This document shows, piece after piece, positions 42,023 to 49,949 of a stretch of 58,391 nucleotides of DNA. Below the pieces are notes generated by a model. It did no database searches. It was not told where the DNA came from and saw nothing but the letters and a program-made list of their open reading frames with translations. Both the position numbers and the translations under genes were made by a program. Every line of letters starts with the position of its first letter. The first letter of the stretch is position 1. This DNA is from Oscillospiraceae bacterium (lineage in GTDB: Bacteria > Bacillota > Clostridia > Oscillospirales > Oscillospiraceae): assembly GCA_021768185.1 (NCBI GenBank), contig JAETNP010000018.1:1-58391 (forward strand), given 5' to 3'.

Positions 42023-42195
42023 GACCACCTGCCACAGCCACCTAAAGAATTGCTTTAACCGTTGGTACTGCTTGCTCTTGGTCTCTTTCGACCACCTCTC
42101 GTAGCAAAACCGGGAATTTCCGACCACCTGGCAAAAGGCCCCGACCCGCTCTGCGGGGCGATGTTCGTCCGGCAGGAGGGCGCTTGCGACCACCT
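42023..42195. repeat. array of four GACCACCT boxes (element 1)
   Basis: Exact copies at 42023, 42090, 42122 and 42188, giving spacings of 67, 32 and 66 bp, close to multiples of 33 bp, that is three helical turns. All lie in the same orientation upstream of the minus-strand RHH-xis operon. Element 2 has the same four with the same spacing. Confidence 0.75.
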
Positions 42196-42386
42196 GCCTT
42201 TTTCCTGCACTTTTTTCTTCTTCTGCACTCCCCGCCTGTTTTGGGCATTTTGCCGAAAAGATGCTCTGCGCTGACACGGTCACAAATGCTCCAACGCGGC
42301 GGTTTTCGGCTGCCTAGTGCTGGGATACTGCTTTGCTGTGAGAAGCGGTACACAGGGCTTCACGTGGGCAACGGCGGGGTATCTGG

Positions 42387-42424
42387 GCGGTGGGGCCGGA
42401 GCGTCCAGAACCCCACCGCTTTTT
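42387..42424 (+). terminator. plus-strand rho-independent terminator
   Basis: GCGGTGGGG (42387-42395) / CCCCACCGC (42411-42419), then TTTTT. No plus-strand gene precedes it within 1.2 kb, so it either stops readthrough toward the HTH gene or ends a small RNA. Confidence 0.65.
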
Positions 42425-42425
42425 G

Positions 42426-42445
42426 ATTCATACATTTCCCCTGTC
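42426..42445. repeat. boundary motif copy at the 3' end of the HTH gene
   Basis: ATTCATACATTTCCCCTGTC, overlapping the HTH stop codon. Confidence 0.7.
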
Positions 42446-42758
42446 ACTGGGGCATCTGCCACTCGCTGCGATCCAGCAGATAGTAGCAGTTGCAGGTCTG
42501 GCGGTGGTTCCCATTCTTCAGCATCTGCACATTACCTTTGATGTCGATGAACCCTTTGGCCTGTAACTCGTGAAGCGTTCGCCGTGCCGTGGATTCCGAA
42601 CATCCGCAGGCGTTGGCTATAGTCCTGATCCTCGCCTGACAAGCATTCCTGCTCCCGGCGCAGGAAGCCAGGTAGCTGTATATCGCCAACTCATAAGCTG
42701 TCAGGCCGTAGTGAAAAACCGTGGTGCTCATCTGGAAATTTCGTTCACCGAAAATCAT
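42444..42758 (-). CDS. helix-turn-helix domain protein (element 1)
   Basis: 104 residues, ATG 42758 behind AAAGGAGG. A winged-helix of the HTH_36 type found in replication initiator-like and element proteins: LTAYELAIYSYLASCAG, RTIANACGCSESTARRTLHE, LQAKGFIDI. The copy in element 2 carries a nonsense codon. Probably a regulator of element functions; a replication role is possible. Confidence 0.7.
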   Translation of the reverse strand: MIFGERNFQMSTTVFHYGLTAYELAIYSYLASCAGSRNACQARIRTIANACGCSESTARRTLHELQAKGFIDIKGNVQMLKNGNHRQTCNCYYLLDRSEWQMPQ

Positions 42759-42801
42759 TTGCTCCTCCTTTCAAATATCTGATTGATTTTTCCTGATGCA
42801 T

Positions 42802-42813
42802 CAAGTATACTTG
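42802..42813. promoter_or_regulatory. 12-bp palindrome upstream of the HTH gene
   Basis: CAAGTATACTTG is a perfect palindrome 44 bp upstream of the HTH start. Element 2 has CAAGTATATTTG in the same place (57752-57763). A candidate operator. Confidence 0.35.
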
Positions 42814-42890
42814 TTGTAACAAAAATCCCGGCCCCTGTCAACGGATCTGGCAGAGGTCGGGTATGAATTCATTTTTCAATCCGATACGGA

Positions 42891-43442
42891 ATGGACGGTG
42901 TGGCAATGGGTGAAAAGTATGTGATGACCGGCAGCTTCCTGAACGGTTTTGAGGCTTCCTTCACCAAAAAAGAATGTATCCTGGAGGGGAAACATTACCC
43001 CCTGGGCTATTTCGCTGTTGAGTATCTGGAGGTAGACAGGGCGCTTCTTCGAGAACTCGAAAGGTTGATCCCGATTTTCCAGGAGGAGTTTACGGTTTTT
43101 CTCTCTGCCCGTGATCCTTCCAGCGCTGCACTGGCACAGCAGGCACTGAACGCGGTATGGGATGTGCTGATACAACTGCCAGTCTATCGGCATTTGGAGG
43201 AGCGCAACGGCGGTGTTCACAGACTGCTCCGGGAGATGAAGGAGTTACCGGAGCTTGTGGACGAGATGCTGACACCAGGGACAGGCCGCAGTGAAATGCT
43301 GCATGAGTGGCTGGGCCGGCTGACAAAATTACCGGAGTCTATCTGGGATTTTATTCTCGACACCCAGAAGATGTTGATGCAATATTTCGAGGCTCTGCCT
43401 GCCAGAAAGCCTGAGAATTATGCGCTGGCCTTTGGCAAATAA
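42891..43442 (+). CDS. DUF6076-like element protein, N-terminal part
   Basis: 183 residues from ATG 42891 (ATG 42906 is an equally possible start; neither has a strong ribosome binding site). Helical protein with no recognised catalytic motif. It ends abruptly at RKPENYALAFGK with a TAA, and the matching C-terminal half of the family lies in another frame from 43420. The homologous gene in element 2 is still open at the window end, so the stop here is probably the scar of an internal deletion. Confidence 0.55.
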   Translation: MDGVAMGEKYVMTGSFLNGFEASFTKKECILEGKHYPLGYFAVEYLEVDRALLRELERLIPIFQEEFTVFLSARDPSSAALAQQALNAVWDVLIQLPVYRHLEERNGGVHRLLREMKELPELVDEMLTPGTGRSEMLHEWLGRLTKLPESIWDFILDTQKMLMQYFEALPARKPENYALAFGK

Positions 43443-43839
43443 GATTGAGTTTGAGGAACTCTCCAGCTTCCTCCACTACGACCTCTGTCGGGGTATGGCG
43501 GCGGGAAATATTCCACGGAGCTGTGAATGTTGTGGACACTATTTTTTGGCAATTGGGGCCTACGATACCCGTTACTGTATGAGGATCGCACCGGGAGAAA
43601 CTGTCAAGACCTGCCGCCAGGTGGGTGCTCACCGGAAAGAAAAGCAGAGGAATGGAACAGAATTTGTGCGGAAGGAGTACCAGAAGGTCTACAACCGCTT
43701 GCGGGGGAGAAAGAACCGGGGGAGCATCTCCGTGGATGAATGGAACCGGCAGGTGGCGACAGCGCAGGGGCTGAAGGAGTCTGCTATCAAAGGGGCGATC
43801 AGTGACACAGAATTATCACAACGATTTGCAAAGATGTAA
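43420..43839 (+). CDS. DUF6076-like element protein, C-terminal part
   Basis: 139 residues, ATG 43420 inside the previous frame; no ribosome binding site, so translation is doubtful. It holds the Cys-rich zinc-finger-like region CECCGHYFLA-DTRYCMRIAP-KTCRQVGAHRKEK and a basic helical tail (EYQKVYNRLRGRKNR). In related element proteins, as I remember the family, these halves are one protein; here they are fused out of frame at the sequence CCTTTGGCAAATAAG, which looks like a microhomology deletion. Likely nonfunctional. Confidence 0.5.
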   Translation: MRWPLANKIEFEELSSFLHYDLCRGMAAGNIPRSCECCGHYFLAIGAYDTRYCMRIAPGETVKTCRQVGAHRKEKQRNGTEFVRKEYQKVYNRLRGRKNRGSISVDEWNRQVATAQGLKESAIKGAISDTELSQRFAKM

Positions 43840-43899
43840 GTGAGCCTGCAGAAAATGCAGACTTGGTATATGATTTCATACGTTGGCGGCGAATCTATC

Positions 43900-43928
43900 T
43901 TGTGTTTTGCTCCCAATAGGCATATACT
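43900..43928 (+). promoter_or_regulatory. promoter of the PHP gene
   Basis: TTGTGT (43900-43905), 17 bp, TATACT (43923-43928), 34 bp before the GTG start. Confidence 0.5.
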
Positions 43929-43961
43929 TTTAAAATCTGTACTGATAAGGAGGAGCATACT

Positions 43962-44909
43962 GTGTGGTACAAAGGCAACCTGCACACGCATACAACAGAT
44001 TCTGATGGTCAGCATTCTCCGGAGGAAGTTGTGCGCCGTTATAAGGCCCATGGATATGATTTTCTCGCGATTTCCGATCATCATCTGTATACCGACTATC
44101 ATAGCTCATATGGCGACAAGCAATTTCTGATCCTTCCCGCCGTTGAGGCCGCCGCCTCCTATATTGATAACGAGGGCGTTTTCCGCAAGGTCCATCACAT
44201 GAACGGCATTCTCGGGCCAAAGGCACTGCAGGACGCCTCTCCCCAGCCGCCCTTCCGCCACGGCGAAAAGGTGGGTCCCTTCCGCTATCACGGCAGTTGG
44301 AACGGCATCCAGGCAGCGGCGGACATGGCAAAATATCTGAAGGACCATGGTATGATCGTCACCTATAACCACCCCTTATGGTCCCGGGTGGAGGGGGCAG
44401 ATTTTCTGGACACGCCCAACGTTGACATCCTGGAGATCCTCAACTATGGAACGGAGCAGGAGAGCGACACCGGCTTTGACACCACCTGGTGGGATGTGAT
44501 GCTGCGCTCCGGGCGGCGGATGCTGGCAGATGCCACAGACGATGCCCATGCTGTCAGCTGGGACGCTTTCGGCGGCTTTATCATGGTCCGAGCGGAGGAG
44601 TTGACCCACGAGGCTATCAGCAGCGCCATCCTGGCGGGGGATTACTACTCCTCGGAGGGACCCGAGATCCTGGACTGGGGTGTGGATAAGAACGGTCTGG
44701 TCCGGTTGGTATGCAGCCCCTGCCAGCGGCTGACGTTGGTTTTTGACGGCTATGTGGGTGCAGGACGCACCCGCTTTGCGGAGGATGGAGAAAACGTAGG
44801 GGAGATCACCGTGCAGCTGAAGGGCGGAGAGCGGTATATACGGGGCGAGTGCCGGGACTGCCAAGGCAAACGGGCCTGGACCAATCCAATTTATTTAGAC
44901 GGACGATGA
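43962..44909 (+). CDS. PHP-domain metallo-hydrolase
   Basis: 315 residues from GTG 43962, 8 bp after AAGGAGG. PHP motifs: I LHTHTTDSDGQHSPEE, II ISDHH, a central Glu in PAVEAA, VTYNHPLW, and the last metal site in TDDAHAVSWDAFGG. PHP proteins hydrolyse phosphoesters or related bonds with a trinuclear metal centre; small stand-alone members often act in sugar or nucleotide phosphate turnover. It has its own promoter and terminator and precedes the MurNAc operon on the element. The link to MurNAc use is contextual only. Confidence 0.8.
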   Translation: MWYKGNLHTHTTDSDGQHSPEEVVRRYKAHGYDFLAISDHHLYTDYHSSYGDKQFLILPAVEAAASYIDNEGVFRKVHHMNGILGPKALQDASPQPPFRHGEKVGPFRYHGSWNGIQAAADMAKYLKDHGMIVTYNHPLWSRVEGADFLDTPNVDILEILNYGTEQESDTGFDTTWWDVMLRSGRRMLADATDDAHAVSWDAFGGFIMVRAEELTHEAISSAILAGDYYSSEGPEILDWGVDKNGLVRLVCSPCQRLTLVFDGYVGAGRTRFAEDGENVGEITVQLKGGERYIRGECRDCQGKRAWTNPIYLDGR

Positions 44910-44912
44910 CTG

Positions 44913-44940
44913 ACCGGGCGGCAAAAGCCGCCCGGTTTCT
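44913..44940 (+). terminator. terminator of the PHP gene
   Basis: ACCGGGCGGC / GCCGCCCGGT, a perfect 10-bp stem with an AAAA loop, followed by TTCTTTG. Confidence 0.8.
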
Positions 44941-44976
44941 TTGCTTGAAATAAAGTACCATAATTTATCGGAAACG

Positions 44977-45005
44977 TAGACATTTTGTTTTATGGCTGGT
45001 ATAAT
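44977..45005 (+). promoter_or_regulatory. promoter of the rpiR-murQ operon
   Basis: TAGACA (44977-44982), 17 bp, extended -10 TGGTATAAT with TATAAT at 45000-45005, 70 bp upstream of the regulator. No clear operator palindrome was found. Confidence 0.7.
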
Positions 45006-45075
45006 GACCACATTGTTTGGTAAATACAAAGATGAATTTGTTAAAAAAGTATAGTGCAGTTGAGGAGGCGCCGGG

Positions 45076-45942
45076 ATGAATAGCGTCATTGTAAGATTCA
45101 AAGAACACATGGCCTCTGCCAGCAATACGGAACGGGGGATCATCAACTATGTGCTGGAAAATCCGGAAGAAGCCGTCCAGATGAGTATTCATGAGTTGGC
45201 CAAATGCTCCTTCGTCTCCGCTTCCGCTGTCACGCGCCTGTGCAAAAAAACCGGATTCCAGAATTATAAAGATTACCAGCGAAACCTCTCCTGTGAGTTG
45301 GCGCTGAAAAAGGCGGACATCTCCCAGCGTCCCGGCGAATTTAAAATACGTCCCGGGGACAACCTGGAGACTCTGGTCAGCAACAGCTTCCAACAGACTA
45401 TTTCCTCCCTGGACGATACCCACAACCTGTTGGATATACGGACGCTGCAGCACTGCGTGGATCTGCTGGTGAAAGCGGAGAGCGTTACCTTTTTCGGCGT
45501 GGGCGCTTCGCTGCTGGTAGCTAAAGATGCATATCTGAAATTCATCCGGCTGAAAAAACGGTGCCAGGTCTATGAGGACCAGGATACGCAGATGGTACTG
45601 GCCAAAAACATGAGCCGGGAAGAATTAGCGGTGCTCATCAGCTACTCCGGCCGGACTGAGGCTATCGTGGAGATCGCCGGGATCCTGCAGGAAAACGCGG
45701 TGCCCATGATCGCCATTACCGGTTTTGCGGAATCCCCTCTGCGCCGGCGGAGCACATACAATCTGTATGTCAGTGCGGCGGAACTGGCTGTTACCGGAGG
45801 GAAACTGGCCTCCCGGATCTCCCAGCTGGCGGTCATCGATGCGCTCTATATCGCCTATTTTCAGCGGACCTACGACAAGAGCGCCGATGCGCTGCAAAAT
45901 ACGCATCTTACCAAGAAGGGAGAGGAAGAATGGAGCGAGTAG
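45076..45942 (+). CDS. RpiR/MurR family transcriptional regulator
   Basis: 288 residues, ATG 45076 behind GAGGAGG. N-terminal RpiR helix-turn-helix (ELAKCSFVSASAVTRLCKKTGFQNYKDYQ, about 38-68) and C-terminal SIS sugar-phosphate domain (FFGVGASLLVAKD near 140, ISYSGRTEAIVEIA near 190). Overlaps murQ by 13 bp, so it is the MurR-type regulator of this operon, expected to respond to MurNAc-6-phosphate. Confidence 0.88.
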   Translation: MNSVIVRFKEHMASASNTERGIINYVLENPEEAVQMSIHELAKCSFVSASAVTRLCKKTGFQNYKDYQRNLSCELALKKADISQRPGEFKIRPGDNLETLVSNSFQQTISSLDDTHNLLDIRTLQHCVDLLVKAESVTFFGVGASLLVAKDAYLKFIRLKKRCQVYEDQDTQMVLAKNMSREELAVLISYSGRTEAIVEIAGILQENAVPMIAITGFAESPLRRRSTYNLYVSAAELAVTGGKLASRISQLAVIDALYIAYFQRTYDKSADALQNTHLTKKGEEEWSE

Positions 45943-46853
45943 AACTGGCCGGATTGGGAACGGAAATGCGTAATCCCTGTACGATGGATCTGGACAAGAT
46001 GACGCCGGTGGAAATTATTTCCGCCATGAACCGGGAGGACGGCAAGGTGGTAGAGGCCGTAAAAGAGATCCTGCCCCAGGTGGCGGAGATCATCACCTGG
46101 ACTACCGACAGTCTTCGCCGGGGGGGCAGGGTGATCTACATCGGCGCGGGCACCAGCGGAAGGCTGGGTGTCTTGGACGCCGTGGAGTGCCCTCCCACTT
46201 TTGGGGTGACGGACCAGGAGGTCATCGGTCTCATGGCAGGCGGGGAGAGGGCCTTTGTGAAGGCTGTGGAGGGCGCGGAGGACGATGAAGCGCAGGGCGG
46301 CAGGGACCTGGAGCAGGTAGGGCTGACCAGCCGGGACACGGTCATCGGCCTGACTGCCAGTGGCCGGACGCCCTATGTCATTGGCGCGCTGCGAAGGGCG
46401 CGCGCGGAGGGCTGCCGCACGGCGGCGATCTCCTGCAACTGCGGCGCGGCGGTCTCCGCCCTGGCCGATACTGCGGTGGAAGTGAATACAGGCCCGGAGG
46501 TGCTCTCCGGTTCCACCCGGTTAAAAGCCGGTACCGCGGAAAAAATGATCCTGAATATGATCTCCACCGCCAGCATGGTGGGCATGGGGAAGGTCTACCA
46601 GAATCTGATGGTAGATGTCCGGCAGACCAATCAGAAGCTGGTCTGCCGTGCACAGGATATCGTTATGCAGGCCGTTGGCTGCACGCGGGATGAGGCCAGC
46701 CAGGCGCTCCGGGAAACGGGCGGCGAAGCGAAGACGGCGGTCGTCAAGCTGCTGCTGGATATAGACGCCGCGTCTGCTCAGGCGCTGCTGGACCGCGCGG
46801 ATGGCCGCGTCCGGCAGGTATTGGATGCCTATCACAGGGAAAAAGAAGCGTAA
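45930..46853 (+). CDS. murQ: N-acetylmuramic acid 6-phosphate etherase
   Basis: 307 residues, the usual length. It cleaves the lactyl ether of MurNAc-6-phosphate to GlcNAc-6-phosphate and D-lactate. Diagnostic blocks: STEMRNP-like start (GTEMRNPCTMDLDKM), YIGAGTSGRLGVLDAVECPPTF with the catalytic Glu, AVEGAEDD, GLTASGRTPYVIGAL, and GSTRLKAGTAEKMILNMIST. Followed at 50 bp by an ABC sugar transporter, with no phosphotransferase MurP, so the substrate must be phosphorylated after uptake by AnmK or another kinase. Confidence 0.95.
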   Translation: MERVELAGLGTEMRNPCTMDLDKMTPVEIISAMNREDGKVVEAVKEILPQVAEIITWTTDSLRRGGRVIYIGAGTSGRLGVLDAVECPPTFGVTDQEVIGLMAGGERAFVKAVEGAEDDEAQGGRDLEQVGLTSRDTVIGLTASGRTPYVIGALRRARAEGCRTAAISCNCGAAVSALADTAVEVNTGPEVLSGSTRLKAGTAEKMILNMISTASMVGMGKVYQNLMVDVRQTNQKLVCRAQDIVMQAVGCTRDEASQALRETGGEAKTAVVKLLLDIDAASAQALLDRADGRVRQVLDAYHREKEA

Positions 46854-46903
46854 GCTTTTTTTAAGAATCACAGATCAAAGCAACACGAAAAGGAGGAACA
46901 ATC

Positions 46904-48184
46904 ATGAAAAAGAGACTGACAGCAATGATCCTGGGTATGGTAATGGTTTTTGGGCTCCTGGCAGGCTGCGGCAGCAAGGCCGGGGACCCGCCTGCGGCCG
47001 ATCCTGCCGGTCCGTCCGGCGCCTCCGGCGGACAGACGATCCGGGTGTGGATCCCGCCCTATGCCAAATCTGATGCGGAACTGACAGACCAGATGTTCTG
47101 GGACCAACAATTTGATGCTTTCGAGGCGGAGAACAACTGCACCGTTGAGGTGGTCATTCTCCCCTGGGACGGCTACAAGCAGAAGGTGACCACGGGCCTG
47201 ATCTCCGACCAGGGCCCCGATGTTGTATACATCGACACCCCCTATGATCTGGTGGAATCCGGGGCGTTTGAGCCCCTGGACAGCTATTTCACTGCGGAGG
47301 AGGCAGAAAACTATCTGTACTGGGATCTGGGACAGATCCTGGGCAAACAGTATATCGCGCCCATGCTGGTGGGCAATGCCAGCGTGATGTACTGCAACAT
47401 GGATATTCTCAACCAGGCCGGTTTTGACCGTCCGCCGGAAACCTGGGATGAGCTGGTAGAATACTGCCTCGCCATCAAGGAGAAGGTCCCCGGTGTGGAT
47501 CCCTTCCTCCAGAACTGGGGCGGTACCGGTAAGGGTGTGCTGATGGTCAGTTTCCTCCCCTATTACTGGCAGACTGGCGAGAGTTTCCTGGACGATGCGG
47601 GCAGCCCTGCCATCAACAACGCCGGCGGACTGGCAACGCTGGAGTTCCTCAAGAGCCTCCAGGATAAGGGAATATTCGATGAGACGATCACGGCTGTGGA
47701 CAACCCCAAGGACCGCTTCTATGAGGGTACCCTGGCCATGTATGTGGGCGATACCGGCAGCGCCAGGAAAACGACTGAGGCCGGGATCAACTGGGAAGTC
47801 GTTCCCGCGCTGAAGGGACCCACCGGCATCCAGGCCACCTGGATCGCGGCGGATTCCCTGGCTGTTGCCTCCAACAGCAAAAATAAGGATCTGGCAGTCA
47901 AGGCTCTGAAATACATGCTCAGCGCGCCCGTCATGGACGCTTTCCACGAGCAGATGTACGCTATGTGCCCCATTACCAAGGACGCCAAGTTCTATGACGA
48001 TGAGCGCTTCCAGTCCATGTATATGGATCAGGCGGACATTTTCCACAACTGGCCCTCTTACGCAAACTCCGATGCGTTCTATGATTATCTGCTCAAGAAC
48101 ATCCAGTCCATGTATATGGGCGATCTGACGCCCCAGCAGGTGTTGGATGATACCATGAAACAGTATGAGGACTTTGTAAGCTGA
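46904..48184 (+). CDS. ABC transporter sugar-binding lipoprotein (CUT1)
   Basis: 426 residues, ATG 46904 behind AAGGAGG. Signal peptide MKKRLTAMILGMVMVFGLLA with lipobox LLAGC (Cys24), then a family 1 solute-binding fold (IRVWIPPYAKSDAELTDQMF, YKQKVTTGLISDQGPDVVYID). Lipid-anchored outside the membrane. In this operon it probably binds MurNAc, GlcNAc-MurNAc or anhydro-muropeptide sugars; the ligand is not readable from sequence. Confidence 0.9.
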   Translation: MKKRLTAMILGMVMVFGLLAGCGSKAGDPPAADPAGPSGASGGQTIRVWIPPYAKSDAELTDQMFWDQQFDAFEAENNCTVEVVILPWDGYKQKVTTGLISDQGPDVVYIDTPYDLVESGAFEPLDSYFTAEEAENYLYWDLGQILGKQYIAPMLVGNASVMYCNMDILNQAGFDRPPETWDELVEYCLAIKEKVPGVDPFLQNWGGTGKGVLMVSFLPYYWQTGESFLDDAGSPAINNAGGLATLEFLKSLQDKGIFDETITAVDNPKDRFYEGTLAMYVGDTGSARKTTEAGINWEVVPALKGPTGIQATWIAADSLAVASNSKNKDLAVKALKYMLSAPVMDAFHEQMYAMCPITKDAKFYDDERFQSMYMDQADIFHNWPSYANSDAFYDYLLKNIQSMYMGDLTPQQVLDDTMKQYEDFVS

Positions 48185-48188
48185 TTTG

Positions 48189-48206
48189 TGCCGCTCCAGC
48201 GCGGCA
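48189..48206 (+). other. hairpin after the binding-protein gene
   Basis: TGCCGC / GCGGCA with a 6-nt loop directly after the stop codon. Such intercistronic stems commonly protect the binding-protein mRNA and raise its level over the permeases. Confidence 0.5.
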
Positions 48207-48225
48207 GGAAGGGGAGCGAAAATAG

Positions 48226-49128
48226 ATGAATGAAGGGAAACGTCCGTTTTTGACCCGGAACCGGCGGCAGGCGCTCTATGGTGTGGCGTATATCCTGCCC
48301 GCCTGCGCAGTCATCACCGTATTTTGTATTGTTACGATCTTTATGACGGTCTACTATAGCCTTACAGAATATAACATGCTGACGCCTGCACAGTTCGTGG
48401 GGTTGAAAAACTACATGAAGATATTCCAGGATAAAACTTTCCGGGCCGCGCTGGAGAACACGGTCAAGTATGTGATTGTCACGGTCCCCGCACAGGTATG
48501 TATCTCGCTGGGACTGGCAGCCTTCCTTGCAGAAAAAATGCAGAACCGGACGGGCGGCTTTGCAAGAAGCGTTATGTTCGTCCCCTATATCATCTCTGGT
48601 ATTGCGGCTACCGCCGTATGGTCCATCATATTCAAGCCTGACGGCGTAATCAATACCCTGCTGGGCCAGTTTGATATCAAGGGCCCCAACTGGCTGGGCA
48701 GCGGGAACCTGGCTTTCCTGTGCGTCTGCATTGTGGCGGTATGGAAAAACGTTGGCTATTTTCTGGTGATCTACTATGCCGGAGTCCAGGGCGTCTCCAA
48801 GGAGCAGCATGAGGCGGCCACCTGCGATGGCGCATCACCCATGCAGCGGTTTTGGTATATTACGGTCCCCAGCGTCAAGCCGATCACCTACATGGTCATC
48901 ACGCTCAGCGTTATCCAGTCTTTCCAGATCTTCGATGTGGTCTATCAGCTGACCCATGGCGGCCCGGGTACCTCCACGCTGACCCTGGCCTACATCATCT
49001 ACCAGGCGGCATTCAAGGATTGGAAGATGGGGTATGCCAGCGCGCTGGCTGTGATGCTGCTGGCTTTCGTCCTGCTCGTCAACCTGATACAGGACCTGTT
49101 TTTTAAGGAGAAGGAGGGAAAGCGATGA
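48226..49128 (+). CDS. ABC sugar permease, MalF/UgpA type
   Basis: 300 residues, six hydrophobic segments. ATG 48226 after GGGGAGCGA. The EAA loop that docks the ATPase is present: EQHEAATCDGASPMQRFWYI. Overlaps the next permease by 4 bp. Inner-membrane half of the CUT1 importer. Confidence 0.9.
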   Translation: MNEGKRPFLTRNRRQALYGVAYILPACAVITVFCIVTIFMTVYYSLTEYNMLTPAQFVGLKNYMKIFQDKTFRAALENTVKYVIVTVPAQVCISLGLAAFLAEKMQNRTGGFARSVMFVPYIISGIAATAVWSIIFKPDGVINTLLGQFDIKGPNWLGSGNLAFLCVCIVAVWKNVGYFLVIYYAGVQGVSKEQHEAATCDGASPMQRFWYITVPSVKPITYMVITLSVIQSFQIFDVVYQLTHGGPGTSTLTLAYIIYQAAFKDWKMGYASALAVMLLAFVLLVNLIQDLFFKEKEGKR

Positions 49129-49949
49129 AGAGGACCCGGCAAAAGCGTTCTCCGGTCACGATCCTGGGCATGGTCTTTGTGGCGGTATTCGTGCTGCTAT
49201 GTGCGCTGCCGCTGATATACATGGTCCTGATGAGCCTGACCCAGTCGGAATCCCCTTACTTCCGGCTGCGGGACATCAGCCTTGATTTTGCCAACTACAA
49301 GACGATCCTGATCCGCAACAATTATACCCAGGCGATCGTCAACAGCTCTATCGTGGCGGTTCTGGCGTGCCTGTGGACCTGCTTCGTGTCTGCGCTGGCG
49401 GGGTATGGCTTTGAGAAAAAGCCGATCCCCCATAAGGAACTGGTCTATAAGATCATGCTGGCCACCATGATGATCCCCAGCCAGGTAACGCTGGTCCCCC
49501 TGTTTCTGATCATCCGGGAAATGAATTGGCTGAACACCTATTCGGCTCTGGTGATCCCGATGGCGGGCGCTTTTGGCGTGATGATGATGCGCTCGTTCAT
49601 GAAGAGCGTACCGGATGTGCTGATCGAGGCGGCACAGATCGATGGATGCTCGGAGTTCTTCATTTTCTTCAAGGTGGTGCTGCCCCTGGTGAAGCCGGCG
49701 ACAGTCTCTCTGACGATCTTCACCTTTGTCTCCACCTGGAATTCCTTCATCTGGCCCCTGGTCACCACCACGGACCGCACCCGGTACACGCTGCCTGTGG
49801 CGCTGTCCCTGCTGGCGACCAATTTCGAGAAAAACTACGGACTCATTATGGCCGGAGCCACCATAACCTTCCTGGTCCCCTTCATTCTCTACTGCATCCT
49901 GCAAAAGCAGTTCGTGGCAGGCATCGCTCTGGGGAGCGTAAAGGAATGA
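49125..49949 (+). CDS. ABC sugar permease, MalG/UgpE type
   Basis: 274 residues, six hydrophobic segments, with EAA loop VLIEAAQIDGCSEFFIFFKV. Second membrane half. No ATP-binding gene follows in the cluster, so the importer must borrow a shared MsmX-like ATPase encoded elsewhere, as is common in Firmicutes. Confidence 0.9.
   Translation: MKRTRQKRSPVTILGMVFVAVFVLLCALPLIYMVLMSLTQSESPYFRLRDISLDFANYKTILIRNNYTQAIVNSSIVAVLACLWTCFVSALAGYGFEKKPIPHKELVYKIMLATMMIPSQVTLVPLFLIIREMNWLNTYSALVIPMAGAFGVMMMRSFMKSVPDVLIEAAQIDGCSEFFIFFKVVLPLVKPATVSLTIFTFVSTWNSFIWPLVTTTDRTRYTLPVALSLLATNFEKNYGLIMAGATITFLVPFILYCILQKQFVAGIALGSVKE

Larger units (their letters stand above)
42016..42443. other. conserved noncoding region between RHH-like and HTH genes
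   Basis: 428 bp without a credible gene. It contains the four GACCACCT boxes (42023-42195), a GCCCCG/CGGGGC hairpin near 42140, and the rho-independent terminator at 42387-42424. The same block with the same layout recurs in element 2 (56949-57393). Candidate functions are an origin of transfer, a replication origin, or a plus-strand small RNA ending at the terminator. Confidence 0.5.

Noticed and set aside
42023..42195. GACCACCT repeats as a CRISPR array
   Set aside because: The repeats are only 8 bp, the spacing is irregular and there are no cas genes. They fit protein-binding boxes.
44910..45075. Riboswitch upstream of rpiR
   Set aside because: The only strong structure is the PHP terminator; after the promoter there is just a 70-nt leader without recognisable aptamer features.
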